This document shows positions 7,261 through 15,487 of a stretch of DNA of 64,000 nt, piece by piece. Source of the DNA: Butyricicoccus_A sp963588905 (lineage in GTDB: Bacteria > Bacillota > Clostridia > Oscillospirales > Butyricicoccaceae); contig CAVAJF010000006.1 of NCBI GenBank assembly GCA_963588905.1, forward strand, positions 62,001 to 126,000. The letters run 5' to 3'. Both the position numbers and the translations under genes were made by a program. Every line of letters begins with the position of its first letter. The first letter of the stretch is position 1. The notes under the pieces were generated by a model, which was given only the letters and a program-made list of their open reading frames with translations, was not told the origin of the DNA and did not search any database.

Positions 7261-9432
7261 ATGAAAGTTATCAAAAGAAATGGTGAAGAAGTCCCATTTG
7301 ATTTATCGAAGATCGTCAATGCCGTAAAGGCTGCCAATCTTGAGGTTGAGCCGATTCATAGATTGAATGAGTATCAGATTCAGGCAGTTGCAGATACTGT
7401 GGAAAAGAAGCTGGAATCGCTGCCGCATATCACGCATGTGGAAGATGTGCAGGATATGGTCGAGATCGGTATCATGGAGATGCGCGGCTATGAAGTGGCA
7501 CAGAAGTATGTGCGCTATCGGTATAAGCGGGAACTGGCTCGTAAATCGAACACGACAGACAATGAAATTTTGGCGCTGATTGACCATCTGAATGAAAATG
7601 TCAAGCAGGAGAATTCCAACAAAAATCCGGTGATTAACTCGACCCAGCGCGATTATATGGCTGGTGAAGTGAGCAAGGATTTGACGATGCGTGTGTTGCT
7701 GCCGGAAGATATTGTCAAGGCACATGAAGAGGGCATCATTCATTTCCATGACTCGGATTATTTTGCGCAGAAGGAACACAACTGCGACCTGATCAATCTG
7801 GAGGACATGCTGCAAAACGGTACGGTCATCAGCGAGACCATGATTGAAAAGCCGCACAGCTTCTTTACAGCATGTAATGTCACTACACAGATTGTTGCAC
7901 AGGTTGCAAGTAATCAGTATGGTGGTCAGACCTTTACCCTGTCACATTTGGCTCCGTTTGTTGACATCAGCCGCAAAAAAATTCGCAAGCTGGTTATCGA
8001 AGAGCGCACAGCGTGCGGAGATTCTTTAGACGAGCGCATTATCAACAAAGTCGTAGAAAGCCGTCTGAGAAGCGAAGTAAAGAGCGGCATTCAGACCATT
8101 CAGTACCAACTGATTACGTTGATGACTTGTAACGGTCAGGCGCCGTTTGTCACGATGTTTATGTATCTGGATGAAGTGCCGGAAGGTCAGGAGCGAGATG
8201 ACCTCGCCATGATTATCGAAGAGGTATTGCGCCAGCGTATGCAGGGCGTCAAGAACGAAAAGGGTATTTGGATTACGCCGGCATTCCCGAAGCTGATTTA
8301 CGTGCTGGATGAAGACAATATCACCAAGGATTCCAAGTATTGGTATTTGACCGAATTGTCCGCAGAGTGTACAGCAAAGCGCATGGTACCGGATTATATT
8401 TCTGCCAAGGTGATGCGCTCGCTCAAGAAGGGTGATGTATATCCGTGCATGGGCTGCCGTTCGTTCCTGACGGTAGAGGACAGCCAGCGCAAGCCGGATG
8501 GCTCCCGCAAGTATTACGGACGATTCAATCAGGGCGTTGTCACCATAAATCTGGTTGATGTTGCCTGCTCGTCTCACGGCGATATGGATGCGTTCTGGAA
8601 GATTTACGAAGAACGACTGGATCTATGTCATCGTGCGCTGCGCTGCCGTCATGAGCGTCTGCTCGGCACCATTTCGGATGTTGCACCGATTCTGTGGCAG
8701 AATGGCGCACTGGCACGCTTGAAGAAGGGCGAGACCATTGATAAGCTGCTGTTTGGCGGTTATTCAACGATTTCGCTGGGCTATGCCGGTCTGTGTGAGA
8801 TGTGTGTGCGCATGATTGGCAAGACACATACCTCGCCGGAAGGCAGAGATTTTGCACTCAAAGTCATGCAGAAGCTCAATGACAAGTGCAAGGAATGGTC
8901 GGAAGCAGAAAACATTAGCTATTCCGTATACGGCACGCCGATGGAATCCACGACATATAAGTTCGCAAAGTGCTTGCAGAAGCGTTTTGGCATCATTGAA
9001 GGTGTCACAGACAAGAATTACATCACAAACAGCTATCACGTGCATGTTGCCGAGCACATTGATGCATTCAGCAAGCTGAAGTTTGAGTCGGAATTCCAGA
9101 AGCTGTCTCCGGGCGGTGCGATCAGCTATGTAGAGGTTCCGAATTTGCAGAATAACACCGAAGCTGTACTCGCTGTCATGCGCTTTATTTATGATAATAT
9201 CATGTATGCAGAACTGAACACGAAGAGCGACTACTGTGAAAAGTGTGGCTATGACGGTGAAATTCAGATCGTGACCGATAAGGAAGGCAAGCTGGTTTGG
9301 GAGTGCCCGAACTGCGGCAATCGTGACCAGAATCAGCTGTTTGTTGCACGCAGAACCTGCGGATATATCGGCACACAGTTCTGGAATCAGGGCAGAACAC
9401 AGGAGATCAAAGACCGCGTCCTGCATCTGTAA
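7261..9432 (+). CDS. nrdD: Anaerobic (class III) ribonucleoside-triphosphate reductase
   Basis: A 723-residue glycyl-radical enzyme that reduces ribonucleoside triphosphates to deoxynucleotides without oxygen. Residues 1-90 form an ATP-cone (KVIKRNGEEVPFD, KYVRYRYKR). The core contains ACNVTTQIVAQVASNQYGGQ. A zinc site CEKC...CPNC lies near residues 655-685, and the radical motif RTCGYIG is close to the C-terminus. ATG 7261 is chosen because GGGAG lies 8 bases upstream; the in-frame ATG at 7246 has no ribosome site. Its activase is the next gene, and NrdR boxes precede it. It marks the organism as able to grow anaerobically. Confidence 0.97.
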   Translation: MKVIKRNGEEVPFDLSKIVNAVKAANLEVEPIHRLNEYQIQAVADTVEKKLESLPHITHVEDVQDMVEIGIMEMRGYEVAQKYVRYRYKRELARKSNTTDNEILALIDHLNENVKQENSNKNPVINSTQRDYMAGEVSKDLTMRVLLPEDIVKAHEEGIIHFHDSDYFAQKEHNCDLINLEDMLQNGTVISETMIEKPHSFFTACNVTTQIVAQVASNQYGGQTFTLSHLAPFVDISRKKIRKLVIEERTACGDSLDERIINKVVESRLRSEVKSGIQTIQYQLITLMTCNGQAPFVTMFMYLDEVPEGQERDDLAMIIEEVLRQRMQGVKNEKGIWITPAFPKLIYVLDEDNITKDSKYWYLTELSAECTAKRMVPDYISAKVMRSLKKGDVYPCMGCRSFLTVEDSQRKPDGSRKYYGRFNQGVVTINLVDVACSSHGDMDAFWKIYEERLDLCHRALRCRHERLLGTISDVAPILWQNGALARLKKGETIDKLLFGGYSTISLGYAGLCEMCVRMIGKTHTSPEGRDFALKVMQKLNDKCKEWSEAENISYSVYGTPMESTTYKFAKCLQKRFGIIEGVTDKNYITNSYHVHVAEHIDAFSKLKFESEFQKLSPGGAISYVEVPNLQNNTEAVLAVMRFIYDNIMYAELNTKSDYCEKCGYDGEIQIVTDKEGKLVWECPNCGNRDQNQLFVARRTCGYIGTQFWNQGRTQEIKDRVLHL

Positions 9433-9444
9433 GAGAGAATATAT

Positions 9445-9963
9445 ATGAATTATGCAACGATAAAATTTTATGATGTGGCAAACGGAACTGGAGTTCGCGT
9501 CAGTTTGTTTGTTTCCGGCTGTCGGCATCACTGCAAAGGCTGCTTCAATGCAGAGGCATGGGACTTTGCCTATGGCGAACCGTACACGCAGGAGATAGAG
9601 GACAGCATCATAGAAGGCTTAAAACCGGATTATATTACAGGTCTGTCTCTGCTCGGTGGAGAACCGTTTGAGCCGGAAAACCAGTCCGCTTTGACGGCAC
9701 TGCTGCGACGGGTTAAGACAGAGCTGCCGGAAAAGACTGTCTGGTGTTATACGGGCTACACCTATGATACGGATTTGGCAGAGGGCGGCTCTGTGTTTAC
9801 AGACGTCACGAAAGAAATGCTTTCGTATATTGATATTCTCGTAGATGGCGAATTTATCGAAGAAAAACGGGATTTGATGCTGCGATTCCGCGGCAGCCGC
9901 AATCAGCGCATTCTCACGCTGGAAAATGGAATTTGTACACAGATTGAAAGCTGTGAATCATGA
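9445..9963 (+). CDS. nrdG: Anaerobic ribonucleotide reductase activating protein
   Basis: A 172-residue radical-SAM activase that places the glycyl radical on NrdD. The CxxxCxxC cluster motif is visible as GCRHHCKGC (about residues 26-34). LLGGEPFEPEN is the GGE SAM-binding motif, and RNQRI stands near the end. It begins 12 bases after nrdD, in the same operon, and is followed by an intrinsic terminator. Confidence 0.95.
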   Translation: MNYATIKFYDVANGTGVRVSLFVSGCRHHCKGCFNAEAWDFAYGEPYTQEIEDSIIEGLKPDYITGLSLLGGEPFEPENQSALTALLRRVKTELPEKTVWCYTGYTYDTDLAEGGSVFTDVTKEMLSYIDILVDGEFIEEKRDLMLRFRGSRNQRILTLENGICTQIESCES

Positions 9964-9965
9964 TA

Positions 9966-9999
9966 AAAAGGCAGACACATGCGTGTCTGCCTTTTTTTG
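9966..9999 (+). terminator. Terminator of nrdDG
   Basis: AAAGGCAGACAC and GTGTCTGCCTTT form a 12-bp stem with loop ATGC and a run of Ts, directly after nrdG. Confidence 0.9.
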
Positions 10000-10091
10000 T
10001 TCTAACTCTACGGAGCGTGGATTGTTTTTCGTGAAAAGAACCTATATAATGAGAAAAAATAAGATAAAACGAAGATATAGGAGATTTTTAC

Positions 10092-10766
10092 ATGAAATTT
10101 GTAGCATTTAATGGCAGCCCATCCGGCACGGAGAGCGCGACCAACCGAATCATGACAGCATTTTTAGACGGCGCATCACGTGCTGGGGCGGAAACAGAAA
10201 TTTATCAGCTTGCAGAATACGAAATCCAGCAATGCAAAGGATGTTTTACTTGCTGGTTTCAAACACCGGGCACATGCGTCTTTCATGATGACATGGAGAA
10301 ATTGCTGCGTGCGTATATGTCTGCTGATGTGGTCTGTTTTGGCTCACCGGTCTTTTCTTGGAATATGACAGCACTGCTGAAAAATTTTGTAGATCGTTTG
10401 ATTCCGTTAAAAAGTCCGATTATTGCACAGCATAACGGGAACTTTGATATGGAAGATGCAGCCAAACGAGAACAGAAATATGTAGCCATTTCAAATTGTG
10501 GTTTTCCTGGAGAAAATAATTTTTCTGTGATACAAGCTGCGTTTTCCTGCTGTCAGCCTTGCTTAGAGATTTATCGGAACTGCGGCAAGTTGCTGCGTTC
10601 CAAACAAGAATCCGTACAGGGCATTGTGTCGAAATATTTATCAGTCGTAGAACAGGTGGGATATGAATTGGCTGCTGAAGGATTTGTCTGCAAAGAGACA
10701 AAACAAAATTTATCTATGCCGCTGTTATCTACGGAGGAATATTTGCGCTTTTTAGGTATGAAATAA
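10092..10766 (+). CDS. NAD(P)H-dependent FMN reductase / flavodoxin-fold protein
   Basis: A 224-residue cytoplasmic flavoprotein. The N-terminal FMN phosphate loop is FNGSPSGTESATN (residues 5-17). It is followed by the cysteine cluster CKGCFTCW...TC (about residues 48-62) and GSPVFSWNMTALLKNFVDR, as in the NADPH-dependent FMN reductase and iron-sulfur flavoprotein group. The cysteine spacing could hold an Fe-S cluster, but cluster-free members also exist. A ribosome site (TAGGAG) lies 8 bases before ATG 10092 and TATAAT at 10045-10050. It is a single gene between the nrdG terminator and the DUF134 promoter. Electron donor and acceptor are unknown. Confidence 0.78.
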   Translation: MKFVAFNGSPSGTESATNRIMTAFLDGASRAGAETEIYQLAEYEIQQCKGCFTCWFQTPGTCVFHDDMEKLLRAYMSADVVCFGSPVFSWNMTALLKNFVDRLIPLKSPIIAQHNGNFDMEDAAKREQKYVAISNCGFPGENNFSVIQAAFSCCQPCLEIYRNCGKLLRSKQESVQGIVSKYLSVVEQVGYELAAEGFVCKETKQNLSMPLLSTEEYLRFLGMK

Positions 10767-10798
10767 AATACTTTGAAATTTTATCGTGTCGTGTTTGC

Positions 10799-10827
10799 TT
10801 GACAGAGCAAGTACATTGTGTTATTAT
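10799..10827 (+). promoter_or_regulatory. Promoter of the DUF134-NifX gene
   Basis: TTGACA (10799-10804), a 17-base spacer and TATTAT (10822-10827), 29 bases before the ATG at 10856. The ribosome site GAGGTG follows. Confidence 0.75.
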
Positions 10828-10855
10828 CGACATATGACGAAAACGAGGTGATGGA

Positions 10856-11623
10856 ATGGCACGACCCAAGCGAAAACGAAGGGTATGTTGGGAGCCGGAT
10901 TATATTCATTTCCAACCGGACGGCATTTCTCCACCAGAACAGATTACGTTGTCGGTAGATGAATATGAAGTGATTCGGCTGGTGGATTTTGAGAGAAAAA
11001 CGCATGAGGAAACAGCACAGCAGATGCAGATTTCCCGCACCACTGTGACGGAAATTTATGAATCGGCGCGATTTAAGTTGGCAGATTGTATCGTCAATGG
11101 CAAGCAATTACAGATTGCGGGCGGATCATATCAACTGTGCCAGAAATGCGGTTGCAGTTGGAGAAACTCATGCAGAACACAACAGCAAACACAGGCAGTA
11201 TTGCCACAGAAAGGAAGCCAAACAATGAGAATTGCGGTAACGTATGAAAACGGACAGATTTTTCAGCATTTTGGACACACAGAAGCGTTTAAGATTTACG
11301 ATGTAGAAAACGGCGTCGTCAAACATTCCGTCGTCGTTCCGACAAACGGCAGTGGACATGGCGCATTGGCAGGATTTTTGTCAGAAAATAGCGTGGATAC
11401 GCTGCTTTGCGGAGGCATTGGCGGCGGTGCACAGATGGCGCTGACAACGGCAGGTATTCAGTTATATGGTGGTGTGACGGGAGATGCAGATGAAGCCGTA
11501 CAGGCACTTCTGGCAGGTACACTGGGATATAATCCGAATGTGCGCTGTTCGCATCATGACCATGAGCACGGCGAAGGTCATACCTGCGGAGATCATGGCT
11601 GCGGCAATCACGGCTGTCACTAA
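10856..11623 (+). CDS. DUF134 DNA-binding domain fused to a NifX/NifB dinitrogenase-cofactor domain
   Basis: A 255-residue two-domain protein. Residues 1-100 are a DUF134 unit: ARPKRKRRV, LSVDEYEVIRLVDFE and a helix-turn-helix TAQQMQISRTTVTEIYESAR. A cysteine group follows (CQKCGCSWRNSC). From about residue 124 comes a NifX/NafY-type domain (MRIAVTYENGQIFQHFGHTEAFKIYD, LLCGGIGGGAQMALTTAGI), which in other proteins binds iron-molybdenum cofactor intermediates. The tail is rich in His and Cys (HHDHEHGEGHTCGDHGCGNHGCH type), suggesting metal binding. No nitrogenase genes are nearby, so a metal- or Fe-S-sensing regulator is more likely than nitrogen fixation. An internal ATG at 11225 could allow separate expression of the second domain. 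Confidence 0.88.
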   Translation: MARPKRKRRVCWEPDYIHFQPDGISPPEQITLSVDEYEVIRLVDFERKTHEETAQQMQISRTTVTEIYESARFKLADCIVNGKQLQIAGGSYQLCQKCGCSWRNSCRTQQQTQAVLPQKGSQTMRIAVTYENGQIFQHFGHTEAFKIYDVENGVVKHSVVVPTNGSGHGALAGFLSENSVDTLLCGGIGGGAQMALTTAGIQLYGGVTGDADEAVQALLAGTLGYNPNVRCSHHDHEHGEGHTCGDHGCGNHGCH

Positions 11624-11641
11624 GCTACAACAGACAGAGAA

Positions 11642-11678
11642 AATCCCCTGCAATGAACAATGCAGGGGATTGATTTTT
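11642..11678. terminator. Bidirectional terminator, DUF134-NifX / lipoprotein
   Basis: AATCCCCTGCA and TGCAGGGGATT pair perfectly over 11 bp around ATGAACAA. Ts follow on the plus strand (GATTTTT) and As precede it. It separates convergent genes ending at 11623 and 11677. Confidence 0.85.
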
Positions 11679-12441
11679 AGCGGAGCACACACTTTCCGCA
11701 AGGCTCTAAACCGCGAGCCTGTGCTTGTGCCAGAGTGCAGGGATAATAGGTTCCTCTGCCACACGGATTGGCGTAGTGATATTTTTTGCCTGTTTCGGTG
11801 ATATAAACGGTTCGGCTGTTTTCTTCGGTGGAAGAAGTATCTGTGCTGTTGCTGGCTTCTGATTGTTCAGCAGCAGCTTTTTCGGCAGCAGCCTTTTCGG
11901 CGGCAGCTTTTTCAGCGGCAGCTTGTTCAGCGGCAGCTTTTTCAGCAGCGGCTTTCGCTTGCTCAATGGCATCAATAGATTTACCGACTTGTTCTATATT
12001 CGCCTTGGTACTATCGCTGTCAGCGGTATCTGAGCCGCGATAGACATATTTGGCAAGCTGTTCTGCGTTTTGACCAAGAGTATAGTAATCTTGTTTCTCC
12101 GTATCGCCTTCATATTTGTATTCCAATAACCAACCATAGTACATCATCTGCTCCATGGTAGTATCATCCTTGAAACAGTCGGTGTAATTGGCTTTTATGT
12201 ATTCATATGCGGTCGATATATCCTCATCAGTCGCAGAATTCGCGGCATCCCGCGCCTTGCGCGCGATAGAATCGGCCTGCGCAGAGGTGTCGATATGCTC
12301 AGCGGAACCGTCTTGCTGTGAAGATACCGCAGTTTGCGGTGTCGAAGATTTTGTATCAGCGGGTTCTGCAGTGTTTCCGCAGGCAGTCAGCACAATGGCG
12401 AGAAATAGTGCTGTCAGAATGGTATGTATTCGCTTTTTCAT
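11677..12441 (-). CDS. Lipoprotein with KAAAE repeats and a C-terminal cysteine motif
   Basis: A 254-residue lipoprotein. The signal peptide ends in the lipobox LTAC-G at about residue 20. A Ser/Thr/Ala-rich linker and a helical region follow. A low-complexity stretch of the pentapeptide KAAAE/QAAAE repeats about six times (DNA 11865-11960). The C-terminal module has YITETGKKYHYANPC and GLEPCGKC, a small cysteine motif often seen at the ends of clostridial surface proteins. ATG 12441 is chosen for its ribosome site AAAAGGGGG; an in-frame GTG at 12459 lies before it. It is separated by a terminator from the upstream hypothetical gene. Function unknown. Confidence 0.75.
   Translation of the reverse strand: MKKRIHTILTALFLAIVLTACGNTAEPADTKSSTPQTAVSSQQDGSAEHIDTSAQADSIARKARDAANSATDEDISTAYEYIKANYTDCFKDDTTMEQMMYYGWLLEYKYEGDTEKQDYYTLGQNAEQLAKYVYRGSDTADSDSTKANIEQVGKSIDAIEQAKAAAEKAAAEQAAAEKAAAEKAAAEKAAAEQSEASNSTDTSSTEENSRTVYITETGKKYHYANPCGRGTYYPCTLAQAQARGLEPCGKCVLR
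11865..11960. repeat. 15-bp tandem repeat inside the lipoprotein gene
   Basis: About six copies of a 15-bp unit encode the pentapeptide K/Q-AAAE on the minus strand. The units differ at third positions and at the K/Q codon. A tract like this may vary in copy number between strains. Confidence 0.8.
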
Positions 12442-12483
12442 AAAAATCCCCCTTTTCACTGCAGGTTGCTTGAAAATCTAGAA

Positions 12484-12513
12484 AAACCGCTGTATGCTGA
12501 TATACAGCGGTTA
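12484..12513. terminator. Terminator after the 12516-13238 gene
   Basis: AACCGCTGTAT and ATACAGCGGTT form an 11-bp stem. On the minus strand it is followed by TTTTTC, so it ends the hypothetical gene whose stop is at 12516. Confidence 0.8.
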
Positions 12514-12515
12514 AT

Positions 12516-13238
12516 TTAGTTATCAAATGGGGCTTCTGGATAGTCAGTTGATACATGACTGTTGAAAGATTCATCAGTGATTGCTAAAAATTTTGGTACC
12601 ATGATGTCTTCATTGTAAGTTTTAGTGCCCATTTTATATGTGACATGTACTGTAAGTGTGTAATATCCATCTTCTGGGAAGTTTTCCATGTTTATGCACA
12701 TACTATCAGTTTCGTATTTAGTTAATTTTTCGTAATGAGTGGAATCATAGCTTTTGGCTTCTTCAATCGTTGCATCGATATTGTTTTTCTGGTATGTTGC
12801 TGGATCAAATCTATATGCTTTTGATAGTGAATTGATGTTAATCGGAGCGATATAACAAACATATTCATCATCATCTCCAACATCAGCTATGTAAACATCT
12901 GTTTGTAAATCAAACTCTTCAAATAAAGAAACTTCAATAGACACATTGGTTATGCTGGCTTCATGATCGTCTATATTTTCAACTTGCATAAAGAGAGGAC
13001 AACCGTTTTGACAAAAATCTATCCGTTCCGATTTGGAGTTCATGAGATAAGCAGTTTCCATGACATAAGGGGTTGAAAAATTTAATGAGTTGGCTGGAGT
13101 GCGTGGTTCAACATATTTAGTATAGAAACTCGTACAAATCATTAAGATAAATGCAGACGTAGGTATAAATGTAGAGATAATAGGATGCTTTTTGATAAAT
13201 TTTTTGAGGTTGAATTTGGATAACTTCTTTTTAGACAT
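12516..13238 (-). CDS. Hypothetical membrane-anchored protein
   Basis: A 240-residue protein I do not recognise. Residues 1-20 are very basic (KKKLSKFNLKKFIKKH). One membrane helix follows (PIISTFIPTSAFILMICTSFY), with the remaining 200 residues outside. The outer part looks beta-rich with a Ca-binding-like acidic patch (DVGDDDE) and two cysteines near CQNGC. The coding region is clearly AT-richer than its neighbours and contains few of the codons preferred around it, which suggests acquisition. A ribosome site AAAGGGG precedes ATG 13238 by about 11 bases. It is flanked by a terminator and by tRNA-Pro. Confidence 0.7.
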   Translation of the reverse strand: MSKKKLSKFNLKKFIKKHPIISTFIPTSAFILMICTSFYTKYVEPRTPANSLNFSTPYVMETAYLMNSKSERIDFCQNGCPLFMQVENIDDHEASITNVSIEVSLFEEFDLQTDVYIADVGDDDEYVCYIAPININSLSKAYRFDPATYQKNNIDATIEEAKSYDSTHYEKLTKYETDSMCINMENFPEDGYYTLTVHVTYKMGTKTYNEDIMVPKFLAITDESFNSHVSTDYPEAPFDN

Positions 13239-13314
13239 AAATATTCATCCCCTTTATGATGCTGTCTTTATGTAATATAAAATAACATATTTTGCATAAA
13301 ATGTCAATATAATG

Positions 13315-13348
13315 AAAACCCGCCCTTTCCAACGAAAAGGCGGGTTTA
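13315..13348 (-). terminator. Terminator of tRNA-Pro
   Basis: On the minus strand AAACCCGCC pairs with GGCGGGTTT around TTTTCGTTGGAAA, followed by TTC. It begins directly after the tRNA 3' end. Confidence 0.8.
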
Positions 13349-13424
<76 letters not shown>

Positions 13425-13442
13425 AAACAACTTAGCTTATCT

Positions 13443-13471
13443 ATCATAGCACACTGTTTCCGGAAATGCAA
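13443..13471 (-). promoter_or_regulatory. Promoter of tRNA-Pro
   Basis: On the minus strand TTGCAT (13471-13466), a 17-base spacer and TATGAT (13448-13443) lie 18 bases before the tRNA 5' end. Confidence 0.65.
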
Positions 13472-13506
13472 GGAAAAATCTTCGACAGCGGAGAACAAGG
13501 GGGAAT

Positions 13507-14499
13507 TTAGTGTGTTTCGTCTTGCTTCCAGTACTCTGGCGTCACATCGCGGCCAAGATCCTGCAACATTTCACGGTCACTGCGGATGGTTGCGTAGGCA
13601 ACTGTTGTCAGCATATTGCCTGTAATCGTCGCGGATGCACCGGACTGAAAAGCGGTCTCGCCATCATTGGTCAGCAGCGCGCGACCGGCACCGAGACGAA
13701 TATTTGCGAGCGGATTGATATAGCGGAAGAAAGCAACCGTGCGCAAAATATCCTGCTCTGTCAACCGCGGCAAATGCTCTAGCGGTGTACCGGGAATCGG
13801 CATCAGCGCATTGAGCGGAATCGAATCAATCCCCAATTCTGCCAAACTGATTGCCATGTCTAATCGGTCTTCCCACGTTTCGCCCATACCAATGATACCG
13901 CCGGAGCAAGCGCACATGCCCTCCGCCTTGACCTTTTTCAAGGTTTCTACTTTCATGTCATAGGTATGTGTGGTGCAGATATTAGGAAAATTGCGGCGAG
14001 AGGTCTCGATGTTGTGATGATAACTGGTCACACCGGCTTCATGCAGGCGATGCAGCTGCTCGGCAGATAAAAAGCCCATGGACGCGCACAGGTCAATCTT
14101 GCAGTTTTTGTGCATGGTTTCATATGCGTGAATGGCTTTGTCAAATTCTTCGCCGGTCAGCGAACGGCCGGAAGTGACGATAGAAAACCGGTCAACGCCT
14201 TCGCGCTCATTCATCTGACAGGCGTCTAAAATTTCCTGCTCCGGCAGAAAATCGTACACTTCGCACTGGGTATGATGGTGCGCAGACTGCGCACAGTATT
14301 TGCAATCCTCTGGACAGCGTCCGCTTCTGCCATTGATAATTGAGCAGAGGTCTACTTTATCACTGATAAAATGGGCGCGAATTTGGTCAGCGCCTTTGCA
14401 TAGTTCCTCGAGATCGCAGGTCAAAAAGAAGGAAAGATCATCCTCTCGTGTGATTCGTCTGCCGTTGATAATTTCTTGTGCCAGTGTCAATGCGTCCAT
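13507..14499 (-). CDS. bioB: Biotin synthase
   Basis: A 330-residue radical-SAM enzyme that inserts sulfur into dethiobiotin. The cluster motif CPEDCKYCAQS (about residues 61-71) is canonical. Further landmarks are YHHNIETSRRNFPNICTTHTY, IGMGETWEDRL and the C-terminal GNMLTT. It ends 83 bases before tRNA-Pro and is preceded by its own promoter and a BirA-like operator. No other bio genes are in the window, so this strain may import dethiobiotin or encode them elsewhere. Confidence 0.97.
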   Translation of the reverse strand: MDALTLAQEIINGRRITREDDLSFFLTCDLEELCKGADQIRAHFISDKVDLCSIINGRSGRCPEDCKYCAQSAHHHTQCEVYDFLPEQEILDACQMNEREGVDRFSIVTSGRSLTGEEFDKAIHAYETMHKNCKIDLCASMGFLSAEQLHRLHEAGVTSYHHNIETSRRNFPNICTTHTYDMKVETLKKVKAEGMCACSGGIIGMGETWEDRLDMAISLAELGIDSIPLNALMPIPGTPLEHLPRLTEQDILRTVAFFRYINPLANIRLGAGRALLTNDGETAFQSGASATITGNMLTTVAYATIRSDREMLQDLGRDVTPEYWKQDETH

Positions 14500-14516
14500 A
14501 TCTTTCGCTCCTATGC

Positions 14517-14548
14517 TAGTAAACTGTTTTTATCCTACTAGTTTACTA
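14517..14548. promoter_or_regulatory. Candidate BirA operator of bioB
   Basis: TAGTAAAC (14517-14524) and GTTTACTA (14541-14548) form a perfect inverted repeat with a 16-base gap. Size and spacing resemble BirA sites of Firmicutes. Its right arm touches the -10 hexamer of the bioB promoter, so binding would block transcription when biotin is plentiful. Confidence 0.7.
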
Positions 14549-14576
14549 TTATACGAGCCTCGAGACGGAATGTCAA
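14548..14576 (-). promoter_or_regulatory. Sigma-A promoter of bioB
   Basis: On the minus strand TTGACA (14576-14571), 17 bases and TATAAT (14553-14548): a perfect consensus promoter, about 50 bases before the bioB start. Confidence 0.85.
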
Positions 14577-14611
14577 CTTGATTATTTTCTCGGTTTACAA
14601 GATGCGGCGAA

Positions 14612-15487
14612 TTATTCGTGATGCAGCACTTGCTCGGTGATTTTTTTACCGGTTGGCGTGGCGGCCAGTCCGCCCAAACCGGTTTCGCGCAGGCTTGCCG
14701 GAAGGGTATCACCGACTTCTCCCATTGTATCAATTACTTCATCTGCCGGAATATGGGAGGTGATGCCGGCAAGCGCCATATTGGCAGCACTGACTGCATT
14801 GACTGCGCCGACGACATTGCGTTTGACGCATGGAATTTCCACGAGGCCGGCGACCGGATCACAGACCAAGCCGAGCAGATTGCCCAGCGACATCGCAAAC
14901 GCATGGGCACACTGTTCTGCGGTTCCGCCTAAAATATGCGTCAGAGCAGCGGCCGCCATCGCGCTGGCAGTGCCGATCTCAGCCTGGCATCCGCCCTCTG
15001 CACCGGCGACATTGGCGCGCGTTGCCGTGACTTGTCCGAAGCCCGCGGCAATATACAAGGCCTGCAAGATCACTTCTGTATCCAGCTCTTTCTCCTCTGC
15101 GAGCGGAAGGAGTACGGCAGGGAGGACACCGCAGCTTCCGGCGGTTGGTGCGGCGACAATGCGCTTCATACAGGCGTTGCACTCTGCGACCTTGAGTGCC
15201 TCTTCAATCACGCGGAGAAGATAGGTGCCGCCGACCAGCGCACCAGCTTGGGCTGCCAATCGAAGTTTTTCTGCGTCGCCACCGATTAAACCGCTGTTGG
15301 AACGGTCGGAAGCACAATACTGTTTGCTGGATTGCTGCATCGCTTCCCACAGTGTTTCGATCTGACGATGAGATGCCTCCAGAGAATAGTTGTTTTCCTG
15401 ACAGTCGTCCTCACAGATGACAGTATACAGCGGCTTTTGTGCTGTTTTTGCGGCTTCCAGCATGGAAGCAATACTGGGAAAGCTCAT
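14612..15487 (-). CDS. sdaAA: L-serine dehydratase, Fe-S dependent, alpha subunit
   Basis: A 291-residue subunit of the oxygen-sensitive [4Fe-4S] enzyme that converts L-serine to pyruvate and ammonia. Conserved cysteine motifs are visible: APTAGSCGVLPA, EGGCQAEIGTASAMAAAAL and CDPVAGLVEIPCVKRN. It is translated from an ATGA overlap with the beta subunit gene upstream. Length is normal for the split clostridial form. It would supply pyruvate from serine and interacts with glycine/alanine supply from the AGCS transporters, though no direct link is shown. Confidence 0.95.
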   Translation of the reverse strand: MSFPSIASMLEAAKTAQKPLYTVICEDDCQENNYSLEASHRQIETLWEAMQQSSKQYCASDRSNSGLIGGDAEKLRLAAQAGALVGGTYLLRVIEEALKVAECNACMKRIVAAPTAGSCGVLPAVLLPLAEEKELDTEVILQALYIAAGFGQVTATRANVAGAEGGCQAEIGTASAMAAAALTHILGGTAEQCAHAFAMSLGNLLGLVCDPVAGLVEIPCVKRNVVGAVNAVSAANMALAGITSHIPADEVIDTMGEVGDTLPASLRETGLGGLAATPTGKKITEQVLHHE

